A DNA stretch of 60,505 nucleotides, from NCBI GenBank assembly GCA_964501715.1, contig CAZCTR010000007.1, positions 1 to 60,505 on the forward strand, in the 5' to 3' direction. How positions within the stretch are numbered: position 1 is the stretch's first letter; each line of letters starts with the position of its first letter. Below, one piece after another: positions 39,641-48,410 of this stretch. The translations under genes and the position numbers were made by a program. Source of the stretch: M55B118 sp964501715 (GTDB lineage: Bacteria; Bacillota_I; Bacilli_A; Izemoplasmatales; Izemoplasmataceae). The notes below the pieces were generated by a model. That model did not search any database. It was given only the letters and a program-made list of their open reading frames with translations, and was not told where the DNA came from.

Positions 39641-41278
39641 ATGGTTCCACTGTTTGTCGCCATAAATGCAAAATTCATCCACACAAACAACGCTGTGCGG
39701 CTTTTGAAAGCCAACAGCACCCATGAGACCGAATTCATCGAATTCACCATCAAGGACAACCTCGAACAAATGGTGGAGACGATACTGGGAAAAGATCCGC
39801 TCCTCATCGGCATCAGCACTTATATATGGAATGTGGAGACGGTGAGACAGCTTGTCCATATCATCAAGCAAAGAAGCCAAGTCCCAGTGGTTCTCGGTGG
39901 ACCGGAAGTCTCCTATGACGCCTGCCATTTCCTCAAGACCCTTCCCGTCGACGTAATCGTGAAAGGGGAAGGGGAGAAGATCATCGATTCAGTGATCGAG
40001 CATTTCTTGGAGGGCACCCCGATGGACGGCCTTACCAATATCGCCTACAAGGATGAGAAAAACGGCATCATAGAAAAACCCATTGTCGAAATACCGGACC
40101 TTCATGAACTGCGTTCACCGCACCGTTTCAATGCCGACATCAAGGATTTCAACAACCGCATCCAGTACGTTGAAGCTTCGCGCGGTTGCCCCTTCAATTG
40201 CTCTTACTGCCTGAGTTCGCTCGAGAAAACGCTGCGTTTCTTTCCGTTGTACAAAGTGAAAGCGGACCTGTCTCATTTGCTGGAAAACGGCGCAAAGACC
40301 ATCAAGTTCCTCGACCGCACGTTCAACGCGAACAAGGACGCAAAAGCCATTATCGATTTCTTGATAGAAAACCGTACAAACCAAGTGGTCTATCAATTCG
40401 AGATCACCGGCGAGATCATGGATGAGGCGCTCATCGATCATATTCATGCACATGCCCCAAGACACCTTTTCCGTTTCGAGATCGGCATCCAATCCACAAA
40501 CGACCTCACCAATCGTCTCGTCAGAAGGCGTCAGGACAATGATAAACTGTTCCGTCTCATTGAGAAGATCAAAACCGCGGACATCATCGACATGCACCTT
40601 GATTTGATCGCAGGACTCCCTGGGGAATCACTGTCACGGTTCAAAAAGACATTCAATGACGTCTACGCCCTTGGAAGCCGGGAACTGCAACTTGGTTTCT
40701 TGAAATTTCTGAGGGGCACGCTCATCCGCGAAGAAGCCGAAAAGCACGGCTACACTTTTTCCAAGACCGCTCCCTACACCATCCAAAAAAGTGATGTGCT
40801 CAGCCCTCAAGACCTTAAGACGATTGAAGACGTCGAAACCGCATTGAACCTCTTTCATAATAAACGGTATTTTCAAGACACCCTTTTTTCCATACTGAAA
40901 AGGCATTTCACAGACTATTTCGATCTGTTCAAAGCCATGCATGACACCTACACCGCCGAAGGCTATCCCCTGAAGGGTTATCAGATAGATGACATCTATG
41001 CTTTCATGGACAAGTTCCTGAGACGACATGGCGTTTTGGAGGAAGCACTTGATTCGCTCAAATTGACCTTCCTTGCAAGAAGCAAGGTCAAACCCAAGTG
41101 CTATTTCGATACCGTCAAAGACAAAAACCTCAAGGCACGGCTCTTTACGAGACTCTCTGAAGACAAGAGGATCCACCTCGCTGATTTGTACAAACACAGT
41201 GTTGTCGCCCCTCTCAATAGCGGTTATGTGATTGCTTTGTACAAACGCCATGAAGCGTCACTGTATACAGTCTCATGA
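39641..41278 (+). CDS. B12-binding-domain radical SAM protein (DUF4080 type)
   Basis: The 545 residues from ATG 39641 (AGAGGTGATTCG ahead) comprise a cobalamin-binding-like Rossmann domain (about 1-140, without a DxHxxG motif that would bind B12 base-off), a radical SAM domain with Cys183-x3-Cys187-x2-Cys190 (RGCPFNCSYC), and a DUF4080-like C-terminus (about 380-545). It would cleave SAM to a 5'-deoxyadenosyl radical; the reaction is unknown. Family members methylate or rearrange tRNA, rRNA or lipids. Divergent from uvrB. Confidence 0.9.
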   Translation: MVPLFVAINAKFIHTNNAVRLLKANSTHETEFIEFTIKDNLEQMVETILGKDPLLIGISTYIWNVETVRQLVHIIKQRSQVPVVLGGPEVSYDACHFLKTLPVDVIVKGEGEKIIDSVIEHFLEGTPMDGLTNIAYKDEKNGIIEKPIVEIPDLHELRSPHRFNADIKDFNNRIQYVEASRGCPFNCSYCLSSLEKTLRFFPLYKVKADLSHLLENGAKTIKFLDRTFNANKDAKAIIDFLIENRTNQVVYQFEITGEIMDEALIDHIHAHAPRHLFRFEIGIQSTNDLTNRLVRRRQDNDKLFRLIEKIKTADIIDMHLDLIAGLPGESLSRFKKTFNDVYALGSRELQLGFLKFLRGTLIREEAEKHGYTFSKTAPYTIQKSDVLSPQDLKTIEDVETALNLFHNKRYFQDTLFSILKRHFTDYFDLFKAMHDTYTAEGYPLKGYQIDDIYAFMDKFLRRHGVLEEALDSLKLTFLARSKVKPKCYFDTVKDKNLKARLFTRLSEDKRIHLADLYKHSVVAPLNSGYVIALYKRHEASLYTVS

Positions 41279-41280
41279 CA

Positions 41281-41309
41281 AAGGCCTCAGAAAACTGAGG
41301 CCTTTTTTT
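41281..41309 (+). terminator. Terminator of the radical SAM gene (bidirectional)
   Basis: Perfect 10-bp stem AAGGCCTCAG/CTGAGGCCTT with loop AAAA, followed by TTTTT. It lies in a convergent gap, so it can also serve the TetR gene. Confidence 0.95.
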
Positions 41310-41318
41310 AGTGTATGA

Positions 41319-41906
41319 TCATTGATTGTAAATCATGATGAGAGATTCAAACAAGTCATCGATCTGAGTCTCCATGTCCCAATCATCAAGTTGCCACGAG
41401 AAAGCCGCATGAAGCCCAAGTATCATGGCTTCTATAGTGCGAAACCTCTTCTGTGATAAGGGCCCTCTTAGCAGCTGCTCCCTTTCTCCTTTGTCAAACA
41501 TGTCTATGAGGCTTTTTTCCAGATGTGTGTTATGTTCGATGATGGTCATCATCATGGCTTCCTTGGTGCTTTTTGGAAGTTTGATGACTTCAGGATGATG
41601 GGCGAAATTGCGAATGATCTCATTGGATTTCGCAAGGTCGAGCGAACGTCTCATATGGTTTTTGAAAGCTCGTTCGAACGAGAGCTCCTCTAGTTCCGAC
41701 TCATCGATCAGTGACTCCCTGTTCTTCTTGAGTAAGAGACGCATGGCCTCTTCGATCATCTCGTCCTTGCTTGTGAAATACTCATAGATCGTGCTTTTCC
41801 CGATATCCATCTCCCGGGCGACATTGGATATGGTCAGCGATTTTTCAGTATCGTTCTGGGATAGGATGGCAAGCACTTTTTCCAGTATCTTCTCACGTTT
41901 GTTCAT
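41319..41906 (-). CDS. TetR/AcrR-family regulator of the RND pump
   Basis: The 195 residues have an N-terminal HTH (about 15-60; ISNVAREMDIGKSTIYEYFTSK) and a helical ligand domain. It overlaps the RND gene by 4 bp (ATGA) and is the second gene of that operon. The likely operator is the long palindrome at 45326-45351 upstream of the pump. Probably a repressor released by a pump substrate. Confidence 0.92.
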   Translation of the reverse strand: MNKREKILEKVLAILSQNDTEKSLTISNVAREMDIGKSTIYEYFTSKDEMIEEAMRLLLKKNRESLIDESELEELSFERAFKNHMRRSLDLAKSNEIIRNFAHHPEVIKLPKSTKEAMMMTIIEHNTHLEKSLIDMFDKGEREQLLRGPLSQKRFRTIEAMILGLHAAFSWQLDDWDMETQIDDLFESLIMIYNQ

Positions 41907-44900
41907 GGTTTCATCGTCCTTTTCAGAAAGGCTTCGATTTCATCTTCTTTTTCATCCTCTTCATCATCCGCTTTGAATGCTTGTTTAGGCACAAACAGGA
42001 CCAAAAGCGAAGTGACGAGGACCACTCCAATGAGTGCCGCGGTTAGTAGCCATTCACCCTCGATCGCGAAAACTATGCCTCCAAAGAGGGCGAGAACCGC
42101 GATCAGGCCACCGAAGATATAACGTCCGTGCAACGTCATCATGTCATAGAATATGGGGACCACGAATATGGTCAGGAAGGTCGCATAGAAGAGCCCTCCG
42201 ATTGCGGTGATGGCCATCGGTTGCATCAGTTCCGCACCTTCGCCATACCCCAATGCAAGCGGCATCAGAGCGAGGATCGTGGTGAGCGCGGTCATGAAAA
42301 TCGGTCTGAGACGGATGCGACCCGCACGTGTGATCGCCTCTTTGAGGGCGTAGCCCCTTTGTCTCAATTGGTTGATGTAATCAACGAGCACGATGCCGTT
42401 GTTGACCACGACCCCGGAGAGTATAATCAATCCGATGATTGCAACAATGGATACCTGGTGGCCGAAAAGGTACAGAATACCGAATCCACCTGTGAAAGCC
42501 AGCGGGATGGTCAACATGATGATGAAGGGATAAAGCAGGCTCTGGAACTGGCTCGCCATGATCATATAGACAAGCAGGATGCCCAGCCCTCCCATGATGA
42601 TGAGCTCATCAATGGTTGCCATGATCTCTTCGCTTTCCCCTTGGATTTCGTAGGAATAGCCGCTCAACTGTTCATGAGCATCAAGCATAACCTCAACGTC
42701 TTCAGCCACGATGGTCGCACTGTAATCACTCTCGAGTTCAGCGCTCACATCGATATAGCGTGTGCCGTCGATTCTTTGTATGGACCCGAATCCCTCTTCG
42801 TATTCGACTTCAGCGACATCCGATAGAAGAATCGGTTCTTTGGACAACATATCCGTTCCGACCTCGAGCGTCTTGAATTCCTCAAGTGAGGCTTCGCTAT
42901 GTCGCTCGCTTTCACCTTCCTGATAGATATACACGCTGTAGGCATGGCCGTTCATCGTCATCCTGGTCACTTCCTCAGGGCCGCTCAGAGTCTCGCTGAC
43001 GGACTGTAGGACCTGACCGACAGTCAACCCTTTCTCGATGGCGGCATCCTTATCGACAGTCACCTTGATCTCTTCATCCTCCAGATCGATGCCGTCATCG
43101 ACACTGCGCACCCCTTCGATGTCTTCCATCTGTGAGCCTATGGCAACGGCCTCATCGCGGAGGTCGTCCAGGTCGCTTCCTTTGATCCTGACTGACACGC
43201 CTTCACCCACAAGGGCCGCAGAATCCATTTCCGTGCCTTGTATGTCTATCTCATAAGCCGGATAATCCTCATTGAGAATCTCAAGCAGATCATCCCTGAC
43301 TTCCATGGTGGTCCTTTCCCTGTCCTCAGCAAGCACGATGTTCATCGTGGCGCTCGAGGTATCGGACACCATGCCGGAGAATCCGAGCATGGCCGCTTGA
43401 CCACCCCCGCCGACAGTGATGCCGACACTTTCGATGTCCTCATCGGCGTAAAGTTGCTCAAACATGGTATCAAGGTCGTCGGTGAAAGTCTCAAAATCCA
43501 CTGTCTCTTCCGGAGCGACACTGATTGAGGCCTGAAGTGCACCCTCATCACTCGGTGGGAAGAACTGGAATCCACGGGAGGTCGACAGAATGAACATCGC
43601 CCCAAGCAAGCCGATCACAAAGACGATGATGAGGTATTTCACCTTGAACGCCTTGTTCAGTATCGTTTCATAAATGTTCTGGACCTTTGATATGGCCGTG
43701 TCCTCGCCACTCTTCTCACCGTCTTCTTTCATGATCCTGTTCGCGACTGTGGGCACGAACGTGAGAGCGATGACGAGGGATGCGGCGAGGCTGAAGGTGA
43801 TCGTCAGCGCGAGTTGATAGAAGATCTCACGGATGAAGCCTTCGATGAACATGATCGGAAGGAACACACTCACAGTCGTCAGGGTGCTTGCGATGATCGC
43901 ACCTGCGACCTGGGAGCTGCCGTTCACCGCAGCTTTCTTGTTCGAGGCCCCGTCGCGTTTCATCCTGAAAATGTTCTCGATGACGACGATGCTGTTGTCC
44001 ACAAGCATACCGATACCGAGTGCAAGCCCCCCAAGGGAGACGATGTTCAATGTCATATCGGAGAGATAGATCATAATCACGGCGGCCAAAAGGCTCACCG
44101 GAATCGCCACACCGACAATGAAGGTCACCCTCAGGTTGCGAAGGAATAAAAGCAGAATCAAAACAGCGAGCACTCCGCCGATCAACAGGTTCTCAAGTAC
44201 GGATTGGTTCGCCTGTTCAATATACTCCCCTTGGTCGAGAAGCATTGTGTATTCAAAACCTTCGTCCTCTTCGGCGATGGCGGCAAGCTCATCGTTGATG
44301 CGATTCGCGACTTCCGTGGTCGCATATTCGCTTCCTTTCTGGATTGATATGCTTATGGCATCCTCCCCGTTGACCTTGGAATATCTCTGCTCATCGGCCG
44401 AGGCGAACCCGACATCGGTCACATCGTCCATCCTGATTGGATCGATGCCCAGCATGTCCGCCCTGAAGACGGTGAGGTCACGGAGCTCATCCAGATCCTG
44501 AAGGTCGTCTCCGACACGCACAAGGTAATCCACACCACCCACATCGACATACCCGGCAGGGAAACTCATGTTTTGAGCCTGCAGGATACCGTTGACCATG
44601 TCGCGGTCAATGCCGAAATCATCAGGATCGATGTGGTCATCCGGATCAGGGATGACCATATTGGCCTGTTCAATCGCATCGTTGATATCGCTATTGTACT
44701 GATCGATCGCTTCCTGGTCCAAAGTCACTCTGACTTCAGAATCATAAGCCCCCATGATGTTGAGGGTGGCCACCCCCGGAATCCTTTCCAGACGGGGTGA
44801 CAACTCATCGTCCACCCAGTTGCTCAAGGATTCGAGGTCCTCCCCTTCTCTTGATACGCTGAAATTCATGATGGGCAGCATATCAGGGTTCAATCTGATG

Positions 44901-45286
44901 ATCATCGGCGTGCTAGCCTCATCAGGAAGGTTGTCCGTCATCATGTTCATGTTCTCACGCATCTCGACTATGATGGAGTCCATATCGGCGGCTTCTGTGA
45001 ACTCAAGCATCACCATGGACATGTTCTCACTGGATGTCGTCTGCACCTGTGTCACATTCGTCGTCGTCTGAAAGGTCTGCTCCAAAGGCACGCTGACCTC
45101 CTGCTCAACCTCTTCAGGCGCCGCGCCGGGATATGTGGTCACCACCACGGCGTACGGAATGTTAATATCAGGGAAAAGGTCACTCGTCAGGCGGTTGAAG
45201 GAAACCACTCCGAATATGATGACTGCGATGACCACCATCAGTACCGTGATGGCTTTTTCCACTGAAAAACGTATGATATTTTTCAT
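41903..45286 (-). CDS. swrC: RND (HAE1) efflux transporter, SwrC/AcrB-like
   Basis: Proton-driven membrane pump. The 1127 residues have the full RND plan: two six-helix halves each with a large loop (about 35-340 and 560-880), GlyAsp motif LGGLALGIGMLVDNS in TM4 and the matching IGLIILSGVVVNNGIVLVD in TM10. Bacillota carry SwrC/YerP, which exports surfactin, as the nearest analogue. The C-terminal tail (DDEEDEKEDEIEAF) is very acidic, unlike the core. No MFP or OMP partner is adjacent, as usual in Gram-positives. Confidence 0.94.
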   Translation of the reverse strand: MKNIIRFSVEKAITVLMVVIAVIIFGVVSFNRLTSDLFPDINIPYAVVVTTYPGAAPEEVEQEVSVPLEQTFQTTTNVTQVQTTSSENMSMVMLEFTEAADMDSIIVEMRENMNMMTDNLPDEASTPMIIRLNPDMLPIMNFSVSREGEDLESLSNWVDDELSPRLERIPGVATLNIMGAYDSEVRVTLDQEAIDQYNSDINDAIEQANMVIPDPDDHIDPDDFGIDRDMVNGILQAQNMSFPAGYVDVGGVDYLVRVGDDLQDLDELRDLTVFRADMLGIDPIRMDDVTDVGFASADEQRYSKVNGEDAISISIQKGSEYATTEVANRINDELAAIAEEDEGFEYTMLLDQGEYIEQANQSVLENLLIGGVLAVLILLLFLRNLRVTFIVGVAIPVSLLAAVIMIYLSDMTLNIVSLGGLALGIGMLVDNSIVVIENIFRMKRDGASNKKAAVNGSSQVAGAIIASTLTTVSVFLPIMFIEGFIREIFYQLALTITFSLAASLVIALTFVPTVANRIMKEDGEKSGEDTAISKVQNIYETILNKAFKVKYLIIVFVIGLLGAMFILSTSRGFQFFPPSDEGALQASISVAPEETVDFETFTDDLDTMFEQLYADEDIESVGITVGGGGQAAMLGFSGMVSDTSSATMNIVLAEDRERTTMEVRDDLLEILNEDYPAYEIDIQGTEMDSAALVGEGVSVRIKGSDLDDLRDEAVAIGSQMEDIEGVRSVDDGIDLEDEEIKVTVDKDAAIEKGLTVGQVLQSVSETLSGPEEVTRMTMNGHAYSVYIYQEGESERHSEASLEEFKTLEVGTDMLSKEPILLSDVAEVEYEEGFGSIQRIDGTRYIDVSAELESDYSATIVAEDVEVMLDAHEQLSGYSYEIQGESEEIMATIDELIIMGGLGILLVYMIMASQFQSLLYPFIIMLTIPLAFTGGFGILYLFGHQVSIVAIIGLIILSGVVVNNGIVLVDYINQLRQRGYALKEAITRAGRIRLRPIFMTALTTILALMPLALGYGEGAELMQPMAITAIGGLFYATFLTIFVVPIFYDMMTLHGRYIFGGLIAVLALFGGIVFAIEGEWLLTAALIGVVLVTSLLVLFVPKQAFKADDEEDEKEDEIEAFLKRTMKP

Positions 45287-45325
45287 GATCTCACTCTTTT
45301 CTTATAACGTGTTGTAGGAATAAAA

Positions 45326-45351
45326 AAACCGACCGAACGTTCGGTCGGTTT
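45326..45351. promoter_or_regulatory. 26-bp perfect palindrome: terminator and probable TetR operator
   Basis: AAACCGACCGAAC paired with its complement GTTCGGTCGGTTT. On the minus strand it is followed by TTTTTTA, a terminator for the HAAS-DUF4097 gene. It is also 40 bp upstream of the RND start codon and contains ACCGAACGTTCGGT, a shape typical of TetR operators. A TATAAG -10 lies downstream at about 45303-45308. Confidence 0.8.
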
Positions 45352-45391
45352 AAATATATCATACTTGGTCATGGGTGACAATCGAAATGTT

Positions 45392-46870
45392 TCAGTCGTG
45401 TACATGCGGCACTAGGATATCCATGGTTCCGTTGGTCGTACTGTAATTCAACCGTCCGACTTGAAACGAATTGTCTTCGTTTTCGTAATGGAGACTGCCA
45501 TTCGTGCTTTTCATCGATACCTCATTCACATACACATTGTGCAGTTCAATCTTGCCGTTGGTGGTCTGTACACTCATTTCACTGTCTATCACATGAATGT
45601 CATTGATGTTGAGGACCAGAATTTTACCATTGGTTGTCTTGGCATCCACATTGGAATACTCTCCGTCCCTGATCTCAATCTTGCCATTGGTGCTCGTGGC
45701 CATGAGTTCGGAAGCCGTGCTTGAATATACTGTGACGTTTCCGTTCGTGGTTGCCGCACGGACCGGATGAGGTGATTCGATGGAAGACAGGCGAATGCTA
45801 CCATTGGTTGTCTTGAGATTGACGTGATCGATGACTTGGTCCCGGATGATAATTTCCCCGTTCATATGCTCTATATCTACCCTTTCCAAAGTCAAATCCT
45901 CCGGCAGGTAGATATCGATATACGTGTCTTCGGTGAACCATAAACCGATATTGAATAAAAACAGTTGACGTTCATTGCTAAGCTCTACAGTTCTTGTGTC
46001 CTCGTTGATGATGACTTCCATGTCCGCATTTTCCGGCACCCTCGTTTCCACACGTATCTCGGATGAACCGTGAGTGTGGAACGTAAGGTCGCCATACGCA
46101 AGGTTGCCTTCCACTTCCCACCCGCTTAAATCCGCAACTTCCCTGGTGAATGTTTCAGAAACATTATCCTCCGCTCCAACATTGAACGTAAAACCATCCA
46201 GCGATATAATCTGATACGCTCCGCCGATGATCACCATGAGCAATGCGGCCAGTTTCAATTGGTTTTTCAATTTTCGCATAGGAGGACGCTTCTTCAGATA
46301 ATGTGCGGCGCTTAATCGCCGTATTTTTCTAGGCCATTCATTCAACCTTAAATTCAGGGCATTCATATGCCATTTCAAAAGCCATGCAACGAATGACAAA
46401 AGGACATCATAAAGCCAAAGTGCGATCAACACCCCGAAAAACAACACTCCAAATCCTACCAAAAGACCCGATATGACAGCTGTATCCGCTCTAAAAGGCA
46501 TGAGAAAGAGGGATAGGACATAGGATCCAAGACTGCTTAAAAACCAGATGAAAATTCCGAATAGTGCAGGCAGGAGCCAGCTTGCAATAAACACATCGAA
46601 ACACACCACACCTATGAGACTGCCCACGTTCACGCCGTCACCTTCATCTTTACGCAAGTAAGAATCAGGCGACTTTCCATACTCTCGAAGGACATTGCGT
46701 GCAATATCTTCAGGGCTCTCCAGCTCTGATACGATTTCCTGCTCACTCTTCCCCTCAAACACCTTACCGGTATGGAACCGTTCTTCATAGAATGAGAGAA
46801 TCTCGTTTCGTTCTTCTTCACTGAGCTCAGTGAGAAATGATTTCAAATCCTTCATAAAACGTTCTTTCAT
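45392..46870 (-). CDS. HAAS (DUF1700)-DUF4097 membrane protein with TTNG repeats
   Basis: Membrane-anchored protein with an N-terminal HAAS domain (about 1-70; ERNEILSFYEERFHTG), about four hydrophobic segments (about 75-225), and a C-terminal DUF4097 beta-helix-like domain (about 230-492). The last 150 residues repeat a strand motif seven times: TTNGSI, TTNGNV, STNGKI, TTNGKI, TTNGKI, STNGSL, TTNGTM. Such HAAS proteins pair with a PadR regulator, and one lies just upstream. Function unknown; linked to envelope stress or adhesion-like repeats. Confidence 0.92.
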   Translation of the reverse strand: MKERFMKDLKSFLTELSEEERNEILSFYEERFHTGKVFEGKSEQEIVSELESPEDIARNVLREYGKSPDSYLRKDEGDGVNVGSLIGVVCFDVFIASWLLPALFGIFIWFLSSLGSYVLSLFLMPFRADTAVISGLLVGFGVLFFGVLIALWLYDVLLSFVAWLLKWHMNALNLRLNEWPRKIRRLSAAHYLKKRPPMRKLKNQLKLAALLMVIIGGAYQIISLDGFTFNVGAEDNVSETFTREVADLSGWEVEGNLAYGDLTFHTHGSSEIRVETRVPENADMEVIINEDTRTVELSNERQLFLFNIGLWFTEDTYIDIYLPEDLTLERVDIEHMNGEIIIRDQVIDHVNLKTTNGSIRLSSIESPHPVRAATTNGNVTVYSSTASELMATSTNGKIEIRDGEYSNVDAKTTNGKILVLNINDIHVIDSEMSVQTTNGKIELHNVYVNEVSMKSTNGSLHYENEDNSFQVGRLNYSTTNGTMDILVPHVHD

Positions 46871-47184
46871 TAAAACGCCCCCTCTATAAATGTATCCACT
46901 GTCTTTTCAAACGCCTGCCAGGCGGAAAGCAGTTCTTCTTGGCGCCTGTGTCCGGCATCCGTCAGAGTGAAATATTTTCTCGAAGGCCCCACCCCAGACG
47001 GCTTGAGATATGTACGCATATACCCGGCTTTGACCAGACGCCTCAATAGCGGATAAACCGTCGACTCACTGATATCAAGGGTCACATTCAACCTTTGATA
47101 GATAATGTAGCCATAGGCATCCATCGATTTCAACAAACTTAGAACCATAAGGTCGAGAACCCCTTTTTTCAATTGAGCATCCAA
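46870..47184 (-). CDS. PadR-family transcriptional regulator
   Basis: The 104 residues form a PadR winged helix (about 8-80; SESTVYPLLRRLVKAGYM) with a short dimerisation helix. It starts at TTG 47184 with GGCGGTGAT ahead; no ATG is in frame. Overlaps the next gene by one base (TAATG). A palindrome within its promoter (47210-47223) is a likely operator, and the HAAS gene is the likely target, a pairing common in Bacillota. Confidence 0.9.
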   Translation of the reverse strand: MDAQLKKGVLDLMVLSLLKSMDAYGYIIYQRLNVTLDISESTVYPLLRRLVKAGYMRTYLKPSGVGPSRKYFTLTDAGHRRQEELLSAWQAFEKTVDTFIEGAF

Positions 47185-47209
47185 TGCATCACCGCCTCAG
47201 CAACTATTA

Positions 47210-47223
47210 TACTATATATAGTA
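47210..47223. promoter_or_regulatory. PadR operator within the padR promoter
   Basis: TACTATATATAGTA, perfect 14-bp palindrome immediately upstream of TATAAT (47206-47211, minus strand). It lies in the spacer, so a bound PadR dimer would block RNA polymerase. Confidence 0.8.
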
Positions 47224-47426
47224 GCATGTCCGATTTCCAAATACCAGCCTTTTTTAAAAAAACCAAAATATCGCTGTCAAAGATCCAATGGATCGCCCTA
47301 TCACTCAAGATCAATGGTCAGCGAATTTCAAAAGCATCTATTATGATGGACCATTATGTCTACATGATGTTACAGGATCCCCGGTCTTATATAATCCCTC
47401 CAAACTTCAATGTGTTGATTGAAGTC

Positions 47427-47600
47427 AAAAAAAAGACAGGGCAGGACCCTGTCTCAAAAAAAGAGGTTCGTCAAGTAAAAATAAAACGGAGATTTGCATA
47501 AACCAATACGGAATCAATTAGGAGGAAAAAGATAACGAAAGCGGGAGAGGAAGATCTTGGTGATTAATATTAAGTATATATCCGTATCGCATTTATGTAT
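47427..47600 (-). ncRNA. Candidate small regulatory RNA divergent from the two-component operon
   Basis: On the minus strand, TATAAT (47606-47611) is followed about 150 nt later by a terminator (stem AGACAGGG/CCCTGTCT, 47434-47454, then eight U). The ~165-nt transcript has no ribosome site and no credible protein. It contains two C-rich stretches, CTTCCTCTCCC and TTTCCTCCTAA; the latter is perfectly complementary to a Shine-Dalgarno. That is a pattern of Gram-positive small RNAs acting on mRNAs. A copy of the inverted repeat found in the TCS promoter lies just upstream of its -10. Confidence 0.5.
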
Positions 47601-47619
47601 GGTTGATTATAAGGAAGAA

Positions 47620-47715
47620 TTATGGGATAATTATCACAATTTTACATGAAACCTGTGCATTCTGATCCCATGCCTTATAAAAAATATGTGTGAATCCTAT
47701 GTGATTATCCCATAA
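47620..47715. promoter_or_regulatory. Pair of inverted repeats in the 530-bp gap before the second two-component system
   Basis: TATGGGATAATTATCACA (47621-47638) reappears inverted as TGTGATTATCCCATA (47700-47714), one near each of two divergent promoters. Probable binding sites for the adjacent OmpR-type regulator. The remainder of 47224-47759 holds only the candidate small RNA; an open frame at 47184-47501 (+) lacks a ribosome site. Confidence 0.6.
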
Positions 47716-47759
47716 GAATCGGGTTTTCATGTACACTAAAGGAAACGAGGTGTTAAAAC

Positions 47760-48410
47760 ATGATCATCTATCTGGTTGAAGACGATGAAAACATCGCAGC
47801 CATCCTGAAAAGCTATCTTGAAAAGGAACATTTCACTGTTCATCACATAGCCACGGAGGCCGAGGCTATGGAAAGCGTCGCAGCCCCTCCACATCTTTGG
47901 ATTCTTGACATCATGCTCGAACACGATACATCCGGATTCAAGATTTATGAGGCCATCAAGGAAAAAGGACCCGCCCCGACCATATTCATTAGCGCGAGGG
48001 ACGAGGATTATGATAAAGTGCTCGGTTTGGAACAAGGTGCCGACGATTATATCACCAAACCCTTCTCCCCTAGAGAAGTGGTCCTGCGCGTAAAAAAAAT
48101 CATGAACAGAGTCTATAAGGCGACAAACAAAACAATGACGTATAAGGACTACACCATCTTGCCGCGTTCTCGGGTGGTCATGAGACAGAACACCCATTTG
48201 ACCTTGTCCACCAAGGAATTCGAATTGTTGATGTATTTCCTTACAAACCAGCAAATGGCATTGTCGAGAAACAACATTCTCAACGCTGTATGGGATGAAA
48301 ACTATTTTGGAAGCGACAGGGTTGTCGACGATCTTGTGCGGCGTCTTCGTTCAAGGATGCCGAATCTCGAGATCACCACACTCTACGGATATGGATACCG
48401 CTTAGAATGA
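47760..48410 (+). CDS. OmpR-family response regulator
   Basis: The 216 residues have a receiver domain with VEDDE acidic pocket, phospho-acceptor Asp50 (ILDIM) and Lys in ITKPF, then a winged helix (about 120-215; TLSTKEFELLMYFLTN; ITTLYGYGYRLE). RBS GAGGTGTTAAAAC. Overlaps the kinase gene by 4 bp (ATGA). Likely binds the inverted repeats upstream and controls its own operon and the candidate small RNA. Confidence 0.95.
   Translation: MIIYLVEDDENIAAILKSYLEKEHFTVHHIATEAEAMESVAAPPHLWILDIMLEHDTSGFKIYEAIKEKGPAPTIFISARDEDYDKVLGLEQGADDYITKPFSPREVVLRVKKIMNRVYKATNKTMTYKDYTILPRSRVVMRQNTHLTLSTKEFELLMYFLTNQQMALSRNNILNAVWDENYFGSDRVVDDLVRRLRSRMPNLEITTLYGYGYRLE

Noticed and set aside
42128..42826. 232-codon open frame on the plus strand
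   Set aside because: Antisense to the RND pump; low-complexity His/Asp-rich translation without a start signal.
47184..47501. 105-codon open frame on the plus strand between padR and the second two-component system
   Set aside because: No ribosome site, overlaps the PadR operator and runs through the terminator hairpin.
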